Shown piece by piece: positions 38,383-47,740 of a DNA stretch of 64,000 bases (the first letter of the stretch is position 1; each line of letters opens with the position of its first letter). The position numbers were made by a program, and so were the translations under genes. Source of the stretch: Dongia deserti (GTDB lineage: Bacteria; Pseudomonadota; Alphaproteobacteria; Dongiales; Dongiaceae). The notes under the pieces were generated by a model, which did not search any database, was not told the origin of the DNA, and saw only the letters and a list, made by a program, of their open reading frames with translations. The DNA is taken from positions 248,001 to 312,000 of the forward strand of contig NZ_QORW01000004.1 in the NCBI RefSeq assembly GCF_003574735.1, written 5' to 3'.

Positions 38383-38901
38383 ATGAGCATGTTCCGATCG
38401 ACTTGGCCGTTTCTGGTCGCAGCCGGAATTGCTGTGGCCGCGGCAAGCAGCGTCCACGCTGCTGATGCCCTGACCGTCGAGTTGGACGGCGCCCGAATTC
38501 TGAAGCTGGATAACCCAGCGAGCGACATCGTCGTCGGCAACCCGAACGTCGCCGACGTCACGGTGCAAACACCGAACCGACTGGTCATCATCGGCAGAGC
38601 GCCGGGCATCACGCGTCTGATCATCATGAACGATGGCACCATCACGATGGACACGCAGGTTGTCGTGACGGCCAAGAATGCGAGCGCGCAGGTCTCCGTG
38701 CTGGCGCCAGACGGCGGGAACGTCACTGAAACGATCTTCGCCTGTGGCGATCGCTGCACCGTTGTGCCCGGAACCAAGCGCACGAGCGCGGGCGGCGGTG
38801 GCGGCGGCGGCGGCAGCAATGGCGGCGGCGGCCCGATCCCGACCGAGCCGACTGTGGATCAGCTTCCCCCGCCCTCACCGGGTGGCGGCCCGTCGTACTG
38901 A
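38383..38901 (+). CDS. Exported pilus-N-domain protein with Gly/Pro-rich tail
   Basis: From ATG 38383 (after AAGAGGGG; an upstream ATG at 38350 is possible) the product is 172 residues. It has a signal peptide (about 1-26), then the same pilus assembly N-terminal domain as CpaC (LDNPASDIVVGNPNVADVTV, about 40-115), and a tail with eight consecutive glycines and Pro-rich sequence. It looks like a detached secretin N-domain and may act with CpaC at the outer membrane; this is inferred from domain and location. Confidence 0.82.
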   Translation: MSMFRSTWPFLVAAGIAVAAASSVHAADALTVELDGARILKLDNPASDIVVGNPNVADVTVQTPNRLVIIGRAPGITRLIIMNDGTITMDTQVVVTAKNASAQVSVLAPDGGNVTETIFACGDRCTVVPGTKRTSAGGGGGGGGSNGGGGPIPTEPTVDQLPPPSPGGGPSY

Positions 38902-39013
38902 TCGCGCCGGTATCTGAACCAGACATGAACAAGTCGGTCACGCGTTCTTGCGTTTGACAGCGGCGGTGGAGCGCTATCTTTTCAATCCTCGAGCAACCAC
39001 TGGGGATCTGCTG

Positions 39014-39532
39014 ATGCTGCGTATCATCCACATCCGTTCCATTCTGCGAGCCACGGCTATGGCTCTTCCGCTGGCGTTGTTGTCGCATGCAGCCATGGCC
39101 GACCAACCAAGCCAGCATGGCGCGACGGGCACGCAAGTCGCGGAATCGCCGGATGCCGCCGATATCTTCATCGGCGAGCTCGAGAAGCGGATCATAGCCA
39201 GCTACTACCAGCGCCACCTGGTCGCGTACCAGCAGAGCCCGGACTATTATGAGTACAAGAAGGGCAAGAAGAACAAGCACAAGGGCCTGCCGCCCGGTAT
39301 CGCCAAGAAGGGCTCGTTGCCGCCGGGCATCGCCAAGCAGCTGGCGCGCAACAACCAGTTGCCGCCCGGCTTGGAGTACCATCCGCTGCCGCACGATCTG
39401 ATCGTGCAGCTGCCGCCACTGCAGCCGGGATACCATTATAGGATTGTCGATAACCGGGTTCTGCTGATCAAGGCGGCCAGCAACTTTATCCTGGACGTGC
39501 TGACAGTCGCGGCGCTCGAGGCATTGGACTAA
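39014..39532 (+). CDS. CigR-like exported protein
   Basis: The 172-residue product from ATG 39014 has a signal peptide (about 1-27, ending AMA) and a lysine-rich segment followed by repeated LPPGIAK/LPPGL motifs, then PPLQPGYHYRIVDNRVLLI, the RcnB/CigR family layout. CigR in Salmonella is described as an anti-virulence regulator, but family members are diverse. It follows the pilus-N protein and ends just before a pseudogene region. Confidence 0.78.
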   Translation: MLRIIHIRSILRATAMALPLALLSHAAMADQPSQHGATGTQVAESPDAADIFIGELEKRIIASYYQRHLVAYQQSPDYYEYKKGKKNKHKGLPPGIAKKGSLPPGIAKQLARNNQLPPGLEYHPLPHDLIVQLPPLQPGYHYRIVDNRVLLIKAASNFILDVLTVAALEALD

Positions 39533-39535
39533 ACC

Positions 39536-39940
39536 AGGACCATAAGATCAGGACTGGGGTGGGACCGCGGCAGGAATCGGGCGGCCGCAACAATGCCGTC
39601 TTGTTGGCCTCCTGGCGCGCCGTCGCATAATCCTCCGCCGCGATGTGCGCCACCGCGATCGCGTAGTGCCGCCAGAAGTTCGACGGATCGCGCGGATTGA
39701 GCTTGAGGGCCAAGCGCGATGCTTCGAGCGTGGGCTGCGACCGGACGGACGCAGCCAGGCACGCGCAGGGTTTCCCAGGATCAGCGAGCTGTTCGGGTTG
39801 ATCTCCAGGCCGCGTTCGCATTCCGCGATCGCCTCTTCAAGCCGCCCCGTCGCTTGCCCGCCGGTTGTCGGCGGTGGTTCGGCGTGTTGCACGGACGCTC
39901 TATTCGCCGGTTCAGGCAGCGCCTATGGTGCAGCGCGCAT
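39536..39940 (-). pseudogene. TPR protein remnant (3' end of a cyclase-type or similar gene)
   Basis: Two overlapping minus-strand frames both carry tetratricopeptide sequence: GRLEEAIAECERGLEINPNSS in one and LEASRLALKLNPRDPSNFW plus AIAVAHIAAEDYATARQEA in the other. The second matches the end of adenylate/guanylate-cyclase-type TPR proteins. A frameshift near 39770 splits them and no N-terminal part is present. It is a decayed fragment. Confidence 0.65.
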
Positions 39941-39975
39941 CCGAACGCGCATCCGAATGAGGGGGGATGGTTGCC

Positions 39976-40887
39976 ATGGCTCAGCGCCTTATGGTTCGAC
40001 AGCTGTGGGGTTGGACCATCTTGCTGACAATGGGTCTCAGCTGGGGCCTATCGTTCTCGCTCGCCAGGATCGCCGCGGTGGGCGGCATCCACCCGCTCAG
40101 CCTTACCTTCTGGGAGGCCGCCATCGCGGGCGCGATTCTGTTGACGCTCAGCGGCGTCCGCCGTCGCAGGATTCCCGTCACCCGCGCGTCGATGCTGCTC
40201 TACTTGGTTTCGGGCCTGCTGGGAATGGTCCTACCCGGTGCGATCTTCTTCTATGCCGCCGCGCACGTGCCGGCCGGAATCCTTGCGATCTCCCTGGCGA
40301 TCATTCCCATTGTCACCTTCGTCGCATCGGCGCTGCTCAGGCTGGAGATGTTTGCGCTCGGTCGTGTCACCGGCGTTGTGCTCGGGGCGCTGGCGATCAT
40401 GCTGCTGGTCGGGCCGCAACAGAGCCTGCCCGACCCGGCACAACTTCCGTGGGTTCTGCTCGCGCTCCTCGCGGCTGCCTGCTACGCCGCCTTCAACGTC
40501 ATGCTGGCGCTGTGGAAGCCTGGCGGAATGACGCCCGGCGCGGTGACCGCCGGCATGTTCGTCGCCGCCGCCCTGATGATGAGCCCGATTCTCTATGCGA
40601 CCGGCACGTTCGTGTCCTTCGGCTGGCCATGGACGAAGGTGGAATGGGCCATGCTGGGCCTCGGCGTCATCAACGCCGTCTCCTATTCGCTGTTCATCCG
40701 CCTGATCGAGAGCGCGGGCCCCGTCTTCACCAGCCAGACCGCAAACCTCGTCACCCTGTTCGGCGTGGTCTGGGGCATGATCATTTTCGGCGAGCAGCAC
40801 TCGGTGTGGGTATGGCTGTCGCTGGTGACGATGATGTTGGCTCTGTCGCTGGTGGCACCGCGGCAACAGGCGCCTGTTGCCGCGTGA
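39976..40887 (+). CDS. EamA/DMT family transporter
   Basis: This protein of about 303 residues has ten hydrophobic segments in two EamA halves, with the second-half entry PWVLLALLAAACYAAFNVMLA. DMT exporters carry amino acids, metabolites or drugs; the substrate is unknown. ATG 39976 is preferred over 39967 because the GAGGGGG ribosome site is too close to the latter. Confidence 0.88.
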   Translation: MAQRLMVRQLWGWTILLTMGLSWGLSFSLARIAAVGGIHPLSLTFWEAAIAGAILLTLSGVRRRRIPVTRASMLLYLVSGLLGMVLPGAIFFYAAAHVPAGILAISLAIIPIVTFVASALLRLEMFALGRVTGVVLGALAIMLLVGPQQSLPDPAQLPWVLLALLAAACYAAFNVMLALWKPGGMTPGAVTAGMFVAAALMMSPILYATGTFVSFGWPWTKVEWAMLGLGVINAVSYSLFIRLIESAGPVFTSQTANLVTLFGVVWGMIIFGEQHSVWVWLSLVTMMLALSLVAPRQQAPVAA

Positions 40888-40996
40888 GACGCCGCCCATT
40901 GTACCCGGAGAGGCGCCGGCATTGCGCTGGCAATCGCTGGCGTCGTGCTGCCGCAATCCATGATGTGCGCGAGATACCGCCCGCGCTCATGCAGAA

Positions 40997-41737
40997 TCAG
41001 CGCCGGGTGATCTTTGCCCACTTCCAGTGGAACAGCACATTGCCGTCCGCCTGCACGCCCGTGCCAACGATGCGGGTGCCATAGTTCCCTTTGAGCTTCT
41101 TGTATTCATCCTGAAGCACGGTGGGGTCGAACTCGTCATCGATATACTCGATGTCGCACCCGAGCCCGCGGACATAGTCGGCAAAGAACTCGACGTCGTA
41201 GGTGTTCTGGTACGCCCATTCGAGCGGGTTGCCGTCATCGTCGAACAGGTTGTCCCTACACCGCTTCGAGATGGTGGTCGGGTGCTCGCTCAGCAGCGTG
41301 CGGATGAAGCAGACCTTCCCGGTGCTGTCGAGCAGGTTCTTCACCGGCTTCTTGAAGAAAGGCAAATGAAGGATAACGTTGCAGCAATAGACGATGTCGT
41401 ACCGATCGCTCGGATAAAGCGGCTGGTGGATATCCTTGACCTCGAAGCTGGCATGCGGATCGTCCTTGAAGATCTGCCGCGCCTTGTTGATCACATGCTC
41501 ATAGGCATCGACACCGCGATACGTGACGTCAGCGCCGATGCGGCGGATGCCACGCAGGTAGTGTCCGACGTTGCATCCCACATCAAGAACGCGCATGCCG
41601 GGCTTGTAGACGTCGCCGATGAGCTTCACGAGCTGCTTGGTTGACTCCATCTCGCCCAGCTCACCAGTCGCCCTTCGCGGCAGGGTCACTTCTACATCGG
41701 GCTCCCGGCCCCAGACCTGCCACGGCTCAAAAGACAT
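40997..41737 (-). CDS. Class I SAM-dependent methyltransferase
   Basis: The product is 246 residues from ATG 41737, which follows GGGAGC. SAM-binding motif I is VLDVGCNVGHYLRGI and a further block is DIVYCCNVILHLPFF. No close specific family is recognised; the LHLPFFKKPVKNLL region resembles CmoB/UbiG-like enzymes. It sits with a surface-carbohydrate gene (next), so a sugar or lipid substrate is possible. Confidence 0.82.
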   Translation of the reverse strand: MSFEPWQVWGREPDVEVTLPRRATGELGEMESTKQLVKLIGDVYKPGMRVLDVGCNVGHYLRGIRRIGADVTYRGVDAYEHVINKARQIFKDDPHASFEVKDIHQPLYPSDRYDIVYCCNVILHLPFFKKPVKNLLDSTGKVCFIRTLLSEHPTTISKRCRDNLFDDDGNPLEWAYQNTYDVEFFADYVRGLGCDIEYIDDEFDPTVLQDEYKKLKGNYGTRIVGTGVQADGNVLFHWKWAKITRR

Positions 41738-41913
41738 GCGATGCTCCCTTGGTTCGGTTCGTGAGGGCCTCTCATAAACGGAGGGACGGCGCGTTACAAG
41801 CGCCCGGCGGCACCAAAGTCCATCGGCTGCAGCCACTGGCGGCATACTTCCGGGCCGGATGGCAATTCCAACAATTCCAATAGCTTGCCAGATCTTCCGA
41901 GATTGTAGGCCCG

Positions 41914-43305
41914 CTACCACCGTCCGACCGCGCGGCGGATGCGGGTAGTCAGCGGCAGGCCGCGCGGCGAGATCAGGGCCACCTTCGTGCCGCAGCCTTC
42001 GATGTTGAGCTGCGTATCGAGGCCCAATATTTCGCTGAACTGCTTCAGGCGCCGTTCGACAGCCACGAGGTCGAGCTCGGGGAACAGGGTGCCGCGGACA
42101 TTCTTGTCTGCCTGATGCCAACGGTAGCCGAGGGATGGATGCCATGCGCTCATCCCTTCACCGCTCGCGCTCCACCCGCCGCGCGCGGCCGCGAGCTCCT
42201 CCATGCCGGATATGATCTGCTCCGCACCCGTCCATTTGTCGTCGTAGGACAAGGTGTCCCGGTATCGATCGATCATCTCGCGTGTATAGCAGCGCGCCGG
42301 CTCCGACAGGAACGAGGCGACCGCCTCCAGGGCTTCGCGCGCCGTCTTAGCAACCGGGTTCACGAGGTTGGCCAGGTAGCGGCGATTGGCGGGGCTGTCC
42401 GTCGGCACGAGGCACACCGCCGGACGATCGAGTGCGACGGCTTCGGTGCCCGTCGAGCAGTTAGTGTGGACGAGGACCTGCGAGGCCATGATCCATGCGG
42501 TTGCCGAGCCCTCGCGAATGACAGACAGGTTCGGGATTCCGCGCGTCCATTCCTGCCACGCCTCCACATTCTCGCTCGGATGCGGGCGAACGACGATCTT
42601 GTAGTGCGGAAAGGCCTGGGCCAGAGCCGGCAGCAGCTCGAGCAGCGCCGCGCGATTGCCGCTCTCCATCCGCCCGAACTCCCTGAGCTCTGCCATGAAC
42701 GCGTGGTTGTTCGGATCGACCTTGCCCTGGTCGACCAGCGACTGGATGATCTCGTCGATGTTGCCTTTGTGGGAATTCGTGAAGCCGAGATTCGAGTTCA
42801 GCAGGATGAACTCGCCGTGCCGTCGCCGCAGTGCGTCAGCTTCTTCGGCGAAGATCGTGCGCAGCTCGCGCCGCAGAAGGTCCCAGCGAGGGTTCGCAGC
42901 CTTTTTGACCCGGCCGGCTTCGAGTCCGAACGCCTCCAGGAACGCCCGCGAGTTGAAGGTCCCGGGCAGGAAGATGACGTCGGTTGCATCGACCGCATCG
43001 CGCGAGACCCACCAGAAGTTCTTGTCGTGCACGACGAGGCCGGGGATCTCCTCATCGACTGCCGCCGTGATGTAGCCCGCCGCCCGCGCCCGCTTCAGCA
43101 TCTTGGCATCGCGCACGGTCAGCGTCTTGGAGAGGTAGATGCCCGGCGTCATGCGCTCTATGTTGCGCTCGATCAGCCACTTCTGGCCCAGCACCACCTC
43201 GAAGCCGCGCGCGGCCGCAATCGCAGTCAGCAGGAGGCGCGAATCCAGCTCCCGCGAGGCGATCTCCATCGGGCAATAGACTATCTTGGCCGGCTTCGGC
43301 GCCAT
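41914..43305 (-). CDS. Surface-carbohydrate biosynthesis protein (GT-B-like)
   Basis: This 463-residue protein begins with KIVYCPMEIASRELDSRLLLTAIAAARG, typical of the surface carbohydrate biosynthesis family, and contains KIVVRPHPSEN and VHTNCSTGTEAVALDRPAVCL, motifs of capsule/CMP-Kdo-like GT-B transferases (HP and TGTE nucleotide-sugar contacts). It probably acts on a surface glycan; donor and acceptor are unknown. Confidence 0.8.
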   Translation of the reverse strand: MAPKPAKIVYCPMEIASRELDSRLLLTAIAAARGFEVVLGQKWLIERNIERMTPGIYLSKTLTVRDAKMLKRARAAGYITAAVDEEIPGLVVHDKNFWWVSRDAVDATDVIFLPGTFNSRAFLEAFGLEAGRVKKAANPRWDLLRRELRTIFAEEADALRRRHGEFILLNSNLGFTNSHKGNIDEIIQSLVDQGKVDPNNHAFMAELREFGRMESGNRAALLELLPALAQAFPHYKIVVRPHPSENVEAWQEWTRGIPNLSVIREGSATAWIMASQVLVHTNCSTGTEAVALDRPAVCLVPTDSPANRRYLANLVNPVAKTAREALEAVASFLSEPARCYTREMIDRYRDTLSYDDKWTGAEQIISGMEELAAARGGWSASGEGMSAWHPSLGYRWHQADKNVRGTLFPELDLVAVERRLKQFSEILGLDTQLNIEGCGTKVALISPRGLPLTTRIRRAVGRW

Positions 43306-43496
43306 CCCCCGCTCGCAATCCAGTGAAGGGTCACGCTATTTAGCGGACCGTGTCCAACTGCGCAACGGCGGCCGGTGCGGCTCGTGCCGGCTTGGCCTTT
43401 GAAATGCCACGATAATTCGTCGCATCGGAAAGCTTGCAGCGGGCCTGCCCGGGGCCTTATGTCTTTGCCCGCAATCACCTTCGGAACACGAGTCGG

Positions 43497-45485
43497 ATGA
43501 ACGATCTTTTCAGCGGCGGCAAGCGGGGCGCGGACTACAGCGCCAAAGATATCGAGGTCCTGGAGGGGCTGGAGCCGGTACGGCGGCGCCCTGGCATGTA
43601 TATCGGCGGCACGGACGAGCATGCGCTTCATCACCTAGTCGCTGAGATCCTGGACAATTCCATGGACGAGGCCGTGGCCGGCCACGCCAGCCGCATCGAG
43701 GTCGAGCTAGGCGCCGACGGCTATATCATCGTGCGCGACAATGGCCGCGGCATTCCCATCGATCCCATGCCGAAATACGGCAACAAGCCCGCGGTCGAAG
43801 TCCTGCTCACCACGCTCCATTCCGGCGGCAAGTTCGGCGGCAAGGTCTACGAGACCTCCGGCGGCCTGCACGGCGTCGGCATGTCGGTGGTCAACGCGCT
43901 CAGCGACGATTTCACCGTCGAGATTGCGCGCGGCAAAGAGCTTTATGTTCAGGCCTATAGCAAGGGAAAGCCGAAGGGAAAGTTGAAGAATGCCGGCGGC
44001 GTCAACCGGCGCGGCACCAGCGTGCGCTTCCATCCCGATCCCGAGATCTTCGGCAAGCAGGCGCACTTCAGGCCGAACCGGCTCTATCGCATGTGCCGGT
44101 CCAAGGCCTACCTCTATCGCGGTGTCGAGATCCGCTGGTCGTGCGATCCTTCGCTAATCAGCGACAAGGATTCGACACCAGCCGAGGAGACCCTGCATTT
44201 TCCGGGCGGCCTGGGGGACTACCTGGCGTCCCGCCTCAATGGCAAGCAGACCGTCACCTCCACGCCGTTCGTCGGGCAGGCGGAATTTCCCGACAAGCAA
44301 GGCCGGGTCGAATGGGCGATTGCCTGGCCGGTCGCATCCGACGAAGAGGAGGGGCTGCGCAGCTTCTACTGCAACACGGTCCCTACCCCCGAAGGCGGCA
44401 CCCATGAGACGGGCCTTCGTGCAGGCCTCAGCCGGTCGCTGCGCGCCTATGGCGAGCTCATCGGCAACCGCAAGACGGGCCAGATCATCGCCGAAGATGT
44501 GATTGGCGGGGCAGTCGTGATCCTGTCGCTCTTCATCCGCGATCCGCAGTTCCAGGGCCAGACCAAGGAAAAGCTGGCGACGGCCGAAGCGGCGCGCCTG
44601 GTCGAAACCTCGATCAAGGACCATTTCGATCACTGGCTCTCCGCCGATCCCGCCCGCGGCAAGGACCTCCTGGAGTGGGTGATCGAGCGCGCGGAGGAGC
44701 GCCTGCGCAAGCGCCAGGACAAGGAGATCCTGCGCAAGACCGCCACCCGCAAGCTGCGCCTGCCGGGCAAGCTGATCGACTGCACCAAGACCGGGCCGGG
44801 CACTGAGATCTTCCTGGTCGAAGGCGATTCCGCCGGCGGCTCGGCCAAGACGGCGCGCAATCGCGAGACCCAGGCCGTGATGCCGCTGCGCGGAAAGATC
44901 CTCAACGTCGCCAGTGCATCCGCCGACAAGCTCTCCGGGAACCAGGAATTGATCGACCTCATTCAGGCGCTTGGCTGCAGCACGCGCGACAAGTATGACG
45001 AGGAGCGCCTGCGCTACGACAAGGTTATCATCATGACCGACGCCGATGTCGACGGCGCGCACATCGCCTCGCTCCTGATGACGTTCTTCTTCCGGGAGAT
45101 GCCGGACCTCATCCAGAACGGCCATCTATTCCTGGCGCAGCCGCCGCTCTATGCCCTCACCCAGGGTGCGAAGAAAGTCTATGCGCGCGATGATGCGCAC
45201 AAGGAGGAGCTGCTGAAGACCGAGTTCTCCGGACGCGGCAAGGTGGAGATCAGCCGCTTCAAGGGCCTCGGAGAAATGCCCGCCGCCGACCTCAAGAGCA
45301 CCACCATGGACCCCAAGCACCGCGTGCTGCTGCGCGTGCGCATGCCCCATCGTTACGTCGAAGAGGAACGGCAGGAGGCGCGCGAAACCTCCGACCTGGT
45401 CGAACGCCTGATGGGCCGCAAACCCGAGCTGCGTTTCCAATACATACAGGAGAACGCCCAGTTCGCCCGGGACCTGGACGTGTGA
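43497..45485 (+). CDS. parE: DNA topoisomerase IV subunit B
   Basis: This 662-residue GHKL ATPase subunit decatenates daughter chromosomes with ParC. It has EILDNSMDEA (N-box), DNGRGIPID, SGGLHGVGMSVVNALS, the TOPRIM motifs EGDSAGGSAK and MTDADVDGAHIA, and the C-terminal RFKGLGEMPA. The length and the RRRPGMYIGGTDE start favour parE over gyrB. ATG 43497 was chosen by family N-terminus. It overlaps the next gene by 4 bases. Confidence 0.95.
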   Translation: MNDLFSGGKRGADYSAKDIEVLEGLEPVRRRPGMYIGGTDEHALHHLVAEILDNSMDEAVAGHASRIEVELGADGYIIVRDNGRGIPIDPMPKYGNKPAVEVLLTTLHSGGKFGGKVYETSGGLHGVGMSVVNALSDDFTVEIARGKELYVQAYSKGKPKGKLKNAGGVNRRGTSVRFHPDPEIFGKQAHFRPNRLYRMCRSKAYLYRGVEIRWSCDPSLISDKDSTPAEETLHFPGGLGDYLASRLNGKQTVTSTPFVGQAEFPDKQGRVEWAIAWPVASDEEEGLRSFYCNTVPTPEGGTHETGLRAGLSRSLRAYGELIGNRKTGQIIAEDVIGGAVVILSLFIRDPQFQGQTKEKLATAEAARLVETSIKDHFDHWLSADPARGKDLLEWVIERAEERLRKRQDKEILRKTATRKLRLPGKLIDCTKTGPGTEIFLVEGDSAGGSAKTARNRETQAVMPLRGKILNVASASADKLSGNQELIDLIQALGCSTRDKYDEERLRYDKVIIMTDADVDGAHIASLLMTFFFREMPDLIQNGHLFLAQPPLYALTQGAKKVYARDDAHKEELLKTEFSGRGKVEISRFKGLGEMPAADLKSTTMDPKHRVLLRVRMPHRYVEEERQEARETSDLVERLMGRKPELRFQYIQENAQFARDLDV

Positions 45486-45868
45486 CCGAGAAAGAGTTCA
45501 ACGCCTTCTGTAAGTCGCTGCCTGCCACGACCTACGTGATGCAGTGGGGCGACCATCATGTGTGGAAGGTCGGCGGCAAGGTGTTCGCGATCGGCGGCTG
45601 GGATGCCAATGGCGGCCGCGTCACCTTCAAAGTCTCGCCGATCGCCTATGAGATGCTGAAGGACAAGCGCGGCTTGAGGCCGGCGCCGTATCTCGCCTCA
45701 CGCGGGATGAAATGGATCCAGCACTACGCGAAGCCGGGCCTGTCGGATAAGGACCTGAAAGGCTATCTGAAGGAGTCCCACCGTATCGTCGCGCTCGGCC
45801 TCTCCAGGAAGCGGCGCCAGGAACTGGGATTGGATGACAGCGAAGCTGTCTCTAGGCGAAGAGAATGA
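45482..45868 (+). CDS. MmcQ/YjbR family protein
   Basis: This 128-residue protein starts at GTG 45482, inside the parE stop (GTGA). It has the CyaY-like-fold YjbR pattern: TYVMQWGDHHVWKVGGKVFAIGG and KWIQHY. YjbR proteins are single-domain, often called DNA-binding, with no proven function. Coupling to parE is clear. Confidence 0.88.
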   Translation: MTEKEFNAFCKSLPATTYVMQWGDHHVWKVGGKVFAIGGWDANGGRVTFKVSPIAYEMLKDKRGLRPAPYLASRGMKWIQHYAKPGLSDKDLKGYLKESHRIVALGLSRKRRQELGLDDSEAVSRRRE

Positions 45869-45971
45869 GCGCGACGGTCACGGCGACAACGACGATCCAG
45901 GCGCTGCTGGCCGCATGGTCACGATAGCCGTTTTCGCTCAAGACGTCCTGGTAGGTTTCGGTCGTAAACAT
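45852..45971 (-). CDS. 39-residue single-helix membrane protein, unknown
   Basis: The ORF starts at ATG 45971 behind a strong GGAGGGG ribosome site and ends at TAG 45852. The product has a polar N-terminus with Tyr, Asp and His residues and one hydrophobic helix (about residues 24-39). It overlaps the end of the convergent YjbR gene by 17 bases. Confidence 0.55.
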   Translation of the reverse strand: MFTTETYQDVLSENGYRDHAASSAWIVVVAVTVALILFA

Positions 45972-46142
45972 TGTCCCCTCCAAACTCGTGGATCAGCACG
46001 TAGGGTATGCCTGCGTCCGCTTCAATAACTGCATGCGGACGTTAACGCCGCAAAATGGCGGATTCTGTGAATGCCGTCACACAGCGCAGCAGCACTGTGA
46101 TGGCCGTCACGCGTTCATAAGCGTTACGTTCCGGATGGAGGC

Positions 46143-46925
46143 TCAGATGCTCGGAAGAAAGGGCGTGATCTCGAGACTGCCGCGCTTTTCGATCACGAGC
46201 ATGTGACCGGCCGGCACTTCGCGCCAGGCTTGGCAATCCTCTTCCTCGTCCAGCGGCTCCGACACGACCATGAAATGATCGCTGCGCTGCCGGTGGAACA
46301 ACGTCGGCGGCACCTCGTCGCTGGAATGCCGCACCGCATAGACGAATTCGCCGTCGCTCAACACCGAGGTGAACTTGAACGGCTCGTTCACCGCCGCGTC
46401 GCGTGCCAGCCGTTCGATGCTGCCGATGGTGCGCGTCAGCGCGCCGATTGGATCCTCCTGCAACCCGTCGCTCAGCAGCAGGTAGAAGATGAGCTCGCTG
46501 TCCGTCGTACCAACGCGATGGCAATAGAAGCGGTCATCGATCATCGCTTCCAGCCGGCGGCGCACGCGTTCATAGCCGCCGATCTGGCCGTTATGCATGA
46601 ACAGCCATTTGCCGTGAGCGAACGGGTGGCAGTTGGCGCGCGAGGTCGCCGTCCCGGTCGAGGCGCGCACATGCGCCAGGAACAGACTGGAGCGGATCTG
46701 GTGCGCCAGGCTCTTGAGGTTCTGGTCGTTCCAGGCCGGCAGGATATCGCGATAGACACCCGGGGTCGGGCGTTCGCCGTACCAGCCGATCCCGAAGCCG
46801 TCGCCGTTGGTGGTGACGTGGCTGTGCCGGGCGCGGAGGCTCTGGCTGATCAGGGAATTGCGCGGCTCGAACAGGACCTTGTCGAGGTAGATCGGGTCGC
46901 CGCAATAGGTCAGCCACCGGCACAT
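46143..46925 (-). CDS. Class II glutamine amidotransferase
   Basis: This 260-residue Ntn-type amidotransferase has the catalytic Cys2 (MCRWLTYCGDP), GDGFGIGWY, and the glutamine-binding FLAHVRASTG and HNGQIGG motifs. It resembles YafJ/EgtC. Without an egtBD neighbourhood the role cannot be fixed to ergothioneine; it may act on gamma-glutamyl compounds. Confidence 0.92.
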   Translation of the reverse strand: MCRWLTYCGDPIYLDKVLFEPRNSLISQSLRARHSHVTTNGDGFGIGWYGERPTPGVYRDILPAWNDQNLKSLAHQIRSSLFLAHVRASTGTATSRANCHPFAHGKWLFMHNGQIGGYERVRRRLEAMIDDRFYCHRVGTTDSELIFYLLLSDGLQEDPIGALTRTIGSIERLARDAAVNEPFKFTSVLSDGEFVYAVRHSSDEVPPTLFHRQRSDHFMVVSEPLDEEEDCQAWREVPAGHMLVIEKRGSLEITPFLPSI

Positions 46926-47052
46926 GTGATCGTTCCTTCAGGCGCCGCCCCAAAAAAGGGTGGCGTAGGCAGTGCCATTTGACCCTACAAGCATTAACGA
47001 AGGGGAAAAGTGATTTGGGCCACAAGATGCCCTGGCACATGGCTTGCGTTGC

Positions 47053-47604
47053 ATGATGGTTATGAGCAAACGCCCTGCATTTCTTGCCGCCCCTCTGTTC
47101 GCCGCCCTGGCGGCGCTGGGCGCTGGCGCCTGCACCCCTACGGTCAAGGTGGCTGAGCCGGACATCGTGATGAAATCGCCGGTAGCCCCGCGGGCATTGA
47201 CCTCCTGCCTTGCGGTCAAGCTGGGGGAGAATTTCCGCGACCGGAGGCCGACGGTCGACATCTACCGCGGCGTTCACGAGATCACCATCGACTCGCCCCG
47301 CGGGGAAAAGCTTGCGTTTGTGACGGTCGAGCCGGACTTCGCCGGCGGCTCTGTAACGCGGTTCTGGAACGGCGATCTCTACTGGCCGGACCACACAGTC
47401 AGTGGCGTGTGGCCGGATGTGATGCGGGACAATTGGCACCGGTTCGAGGCGGCGCAGAATGCCTGCCAGCCTGCGCCGGTCGCGGCCAAGCCAGTTGCCA
47501 AGGCCCCGCCCGCGGCACCTTCGAAAGCCGCGCCGGTTAATTCCACGATCAAGGCCCGGCCCCTGAAGCCCCTCACCGGCGCCCCGCGCAAGCTCACCCC
47601 CTAA
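47053..47604 (+). CDS. Putative lipoprotein, unknown
   Basis: The ~183-residue product has a hydrophobic N-terminus ending in a lipobox-like GAGAC, a conserved-looking middle region (FRDRRPTVDIYRGVHEI), two Trp-rich strands, and an Ala/Pro/Lys-rich tail. Start codons at 47053, 47056 and 47062 are all possible. No family recognised. Confidence 0.6.
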   Translation: MMVMSKRPAFLAAPLFAALAALGAGACTPTVKVAEPDIVMKSPVAPRALTSCLAVKLGENFRDRRPTVDIYRGVHEITIDSPRGEKLAFVTVEPDFAGGSVTRFWNGDLYWPDHTVSGVWPDVMRDNWHRFEAAQNACQPAPVAAKPVAKAPPAAPSKAAPVNSTIKARPLKPLTGAPRKLTP

Positions 47605-47740
47605 GACAGCGGAATTTCTGGCTTTTCCTGCCCGCCGGTGCGTTCTGAAGGGCGCCATTGCGGGTTTTGCGCTTGCATTTTGGGCGGGATTTTGGGAAGC
47701 CCTTGCCGGCCCCGGCGGACATGCCTCCGGCGGCCAGAGT

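Noticed and set aside
38760-38840. Possible CRISPR or tandem repeat in the glycine run
   Set aside because: It is a GGC/GGT codon run within the coding region of the pilus-N protein, without spacers.
41738-42145. N-terminal extension of the SAM methyltransferase frame
   Set aside because: The open frame continues upstream, but ATG 41737 with GGGAGC begins the methyltransferase-like sequence; the extension is compositionally unlike a protein.
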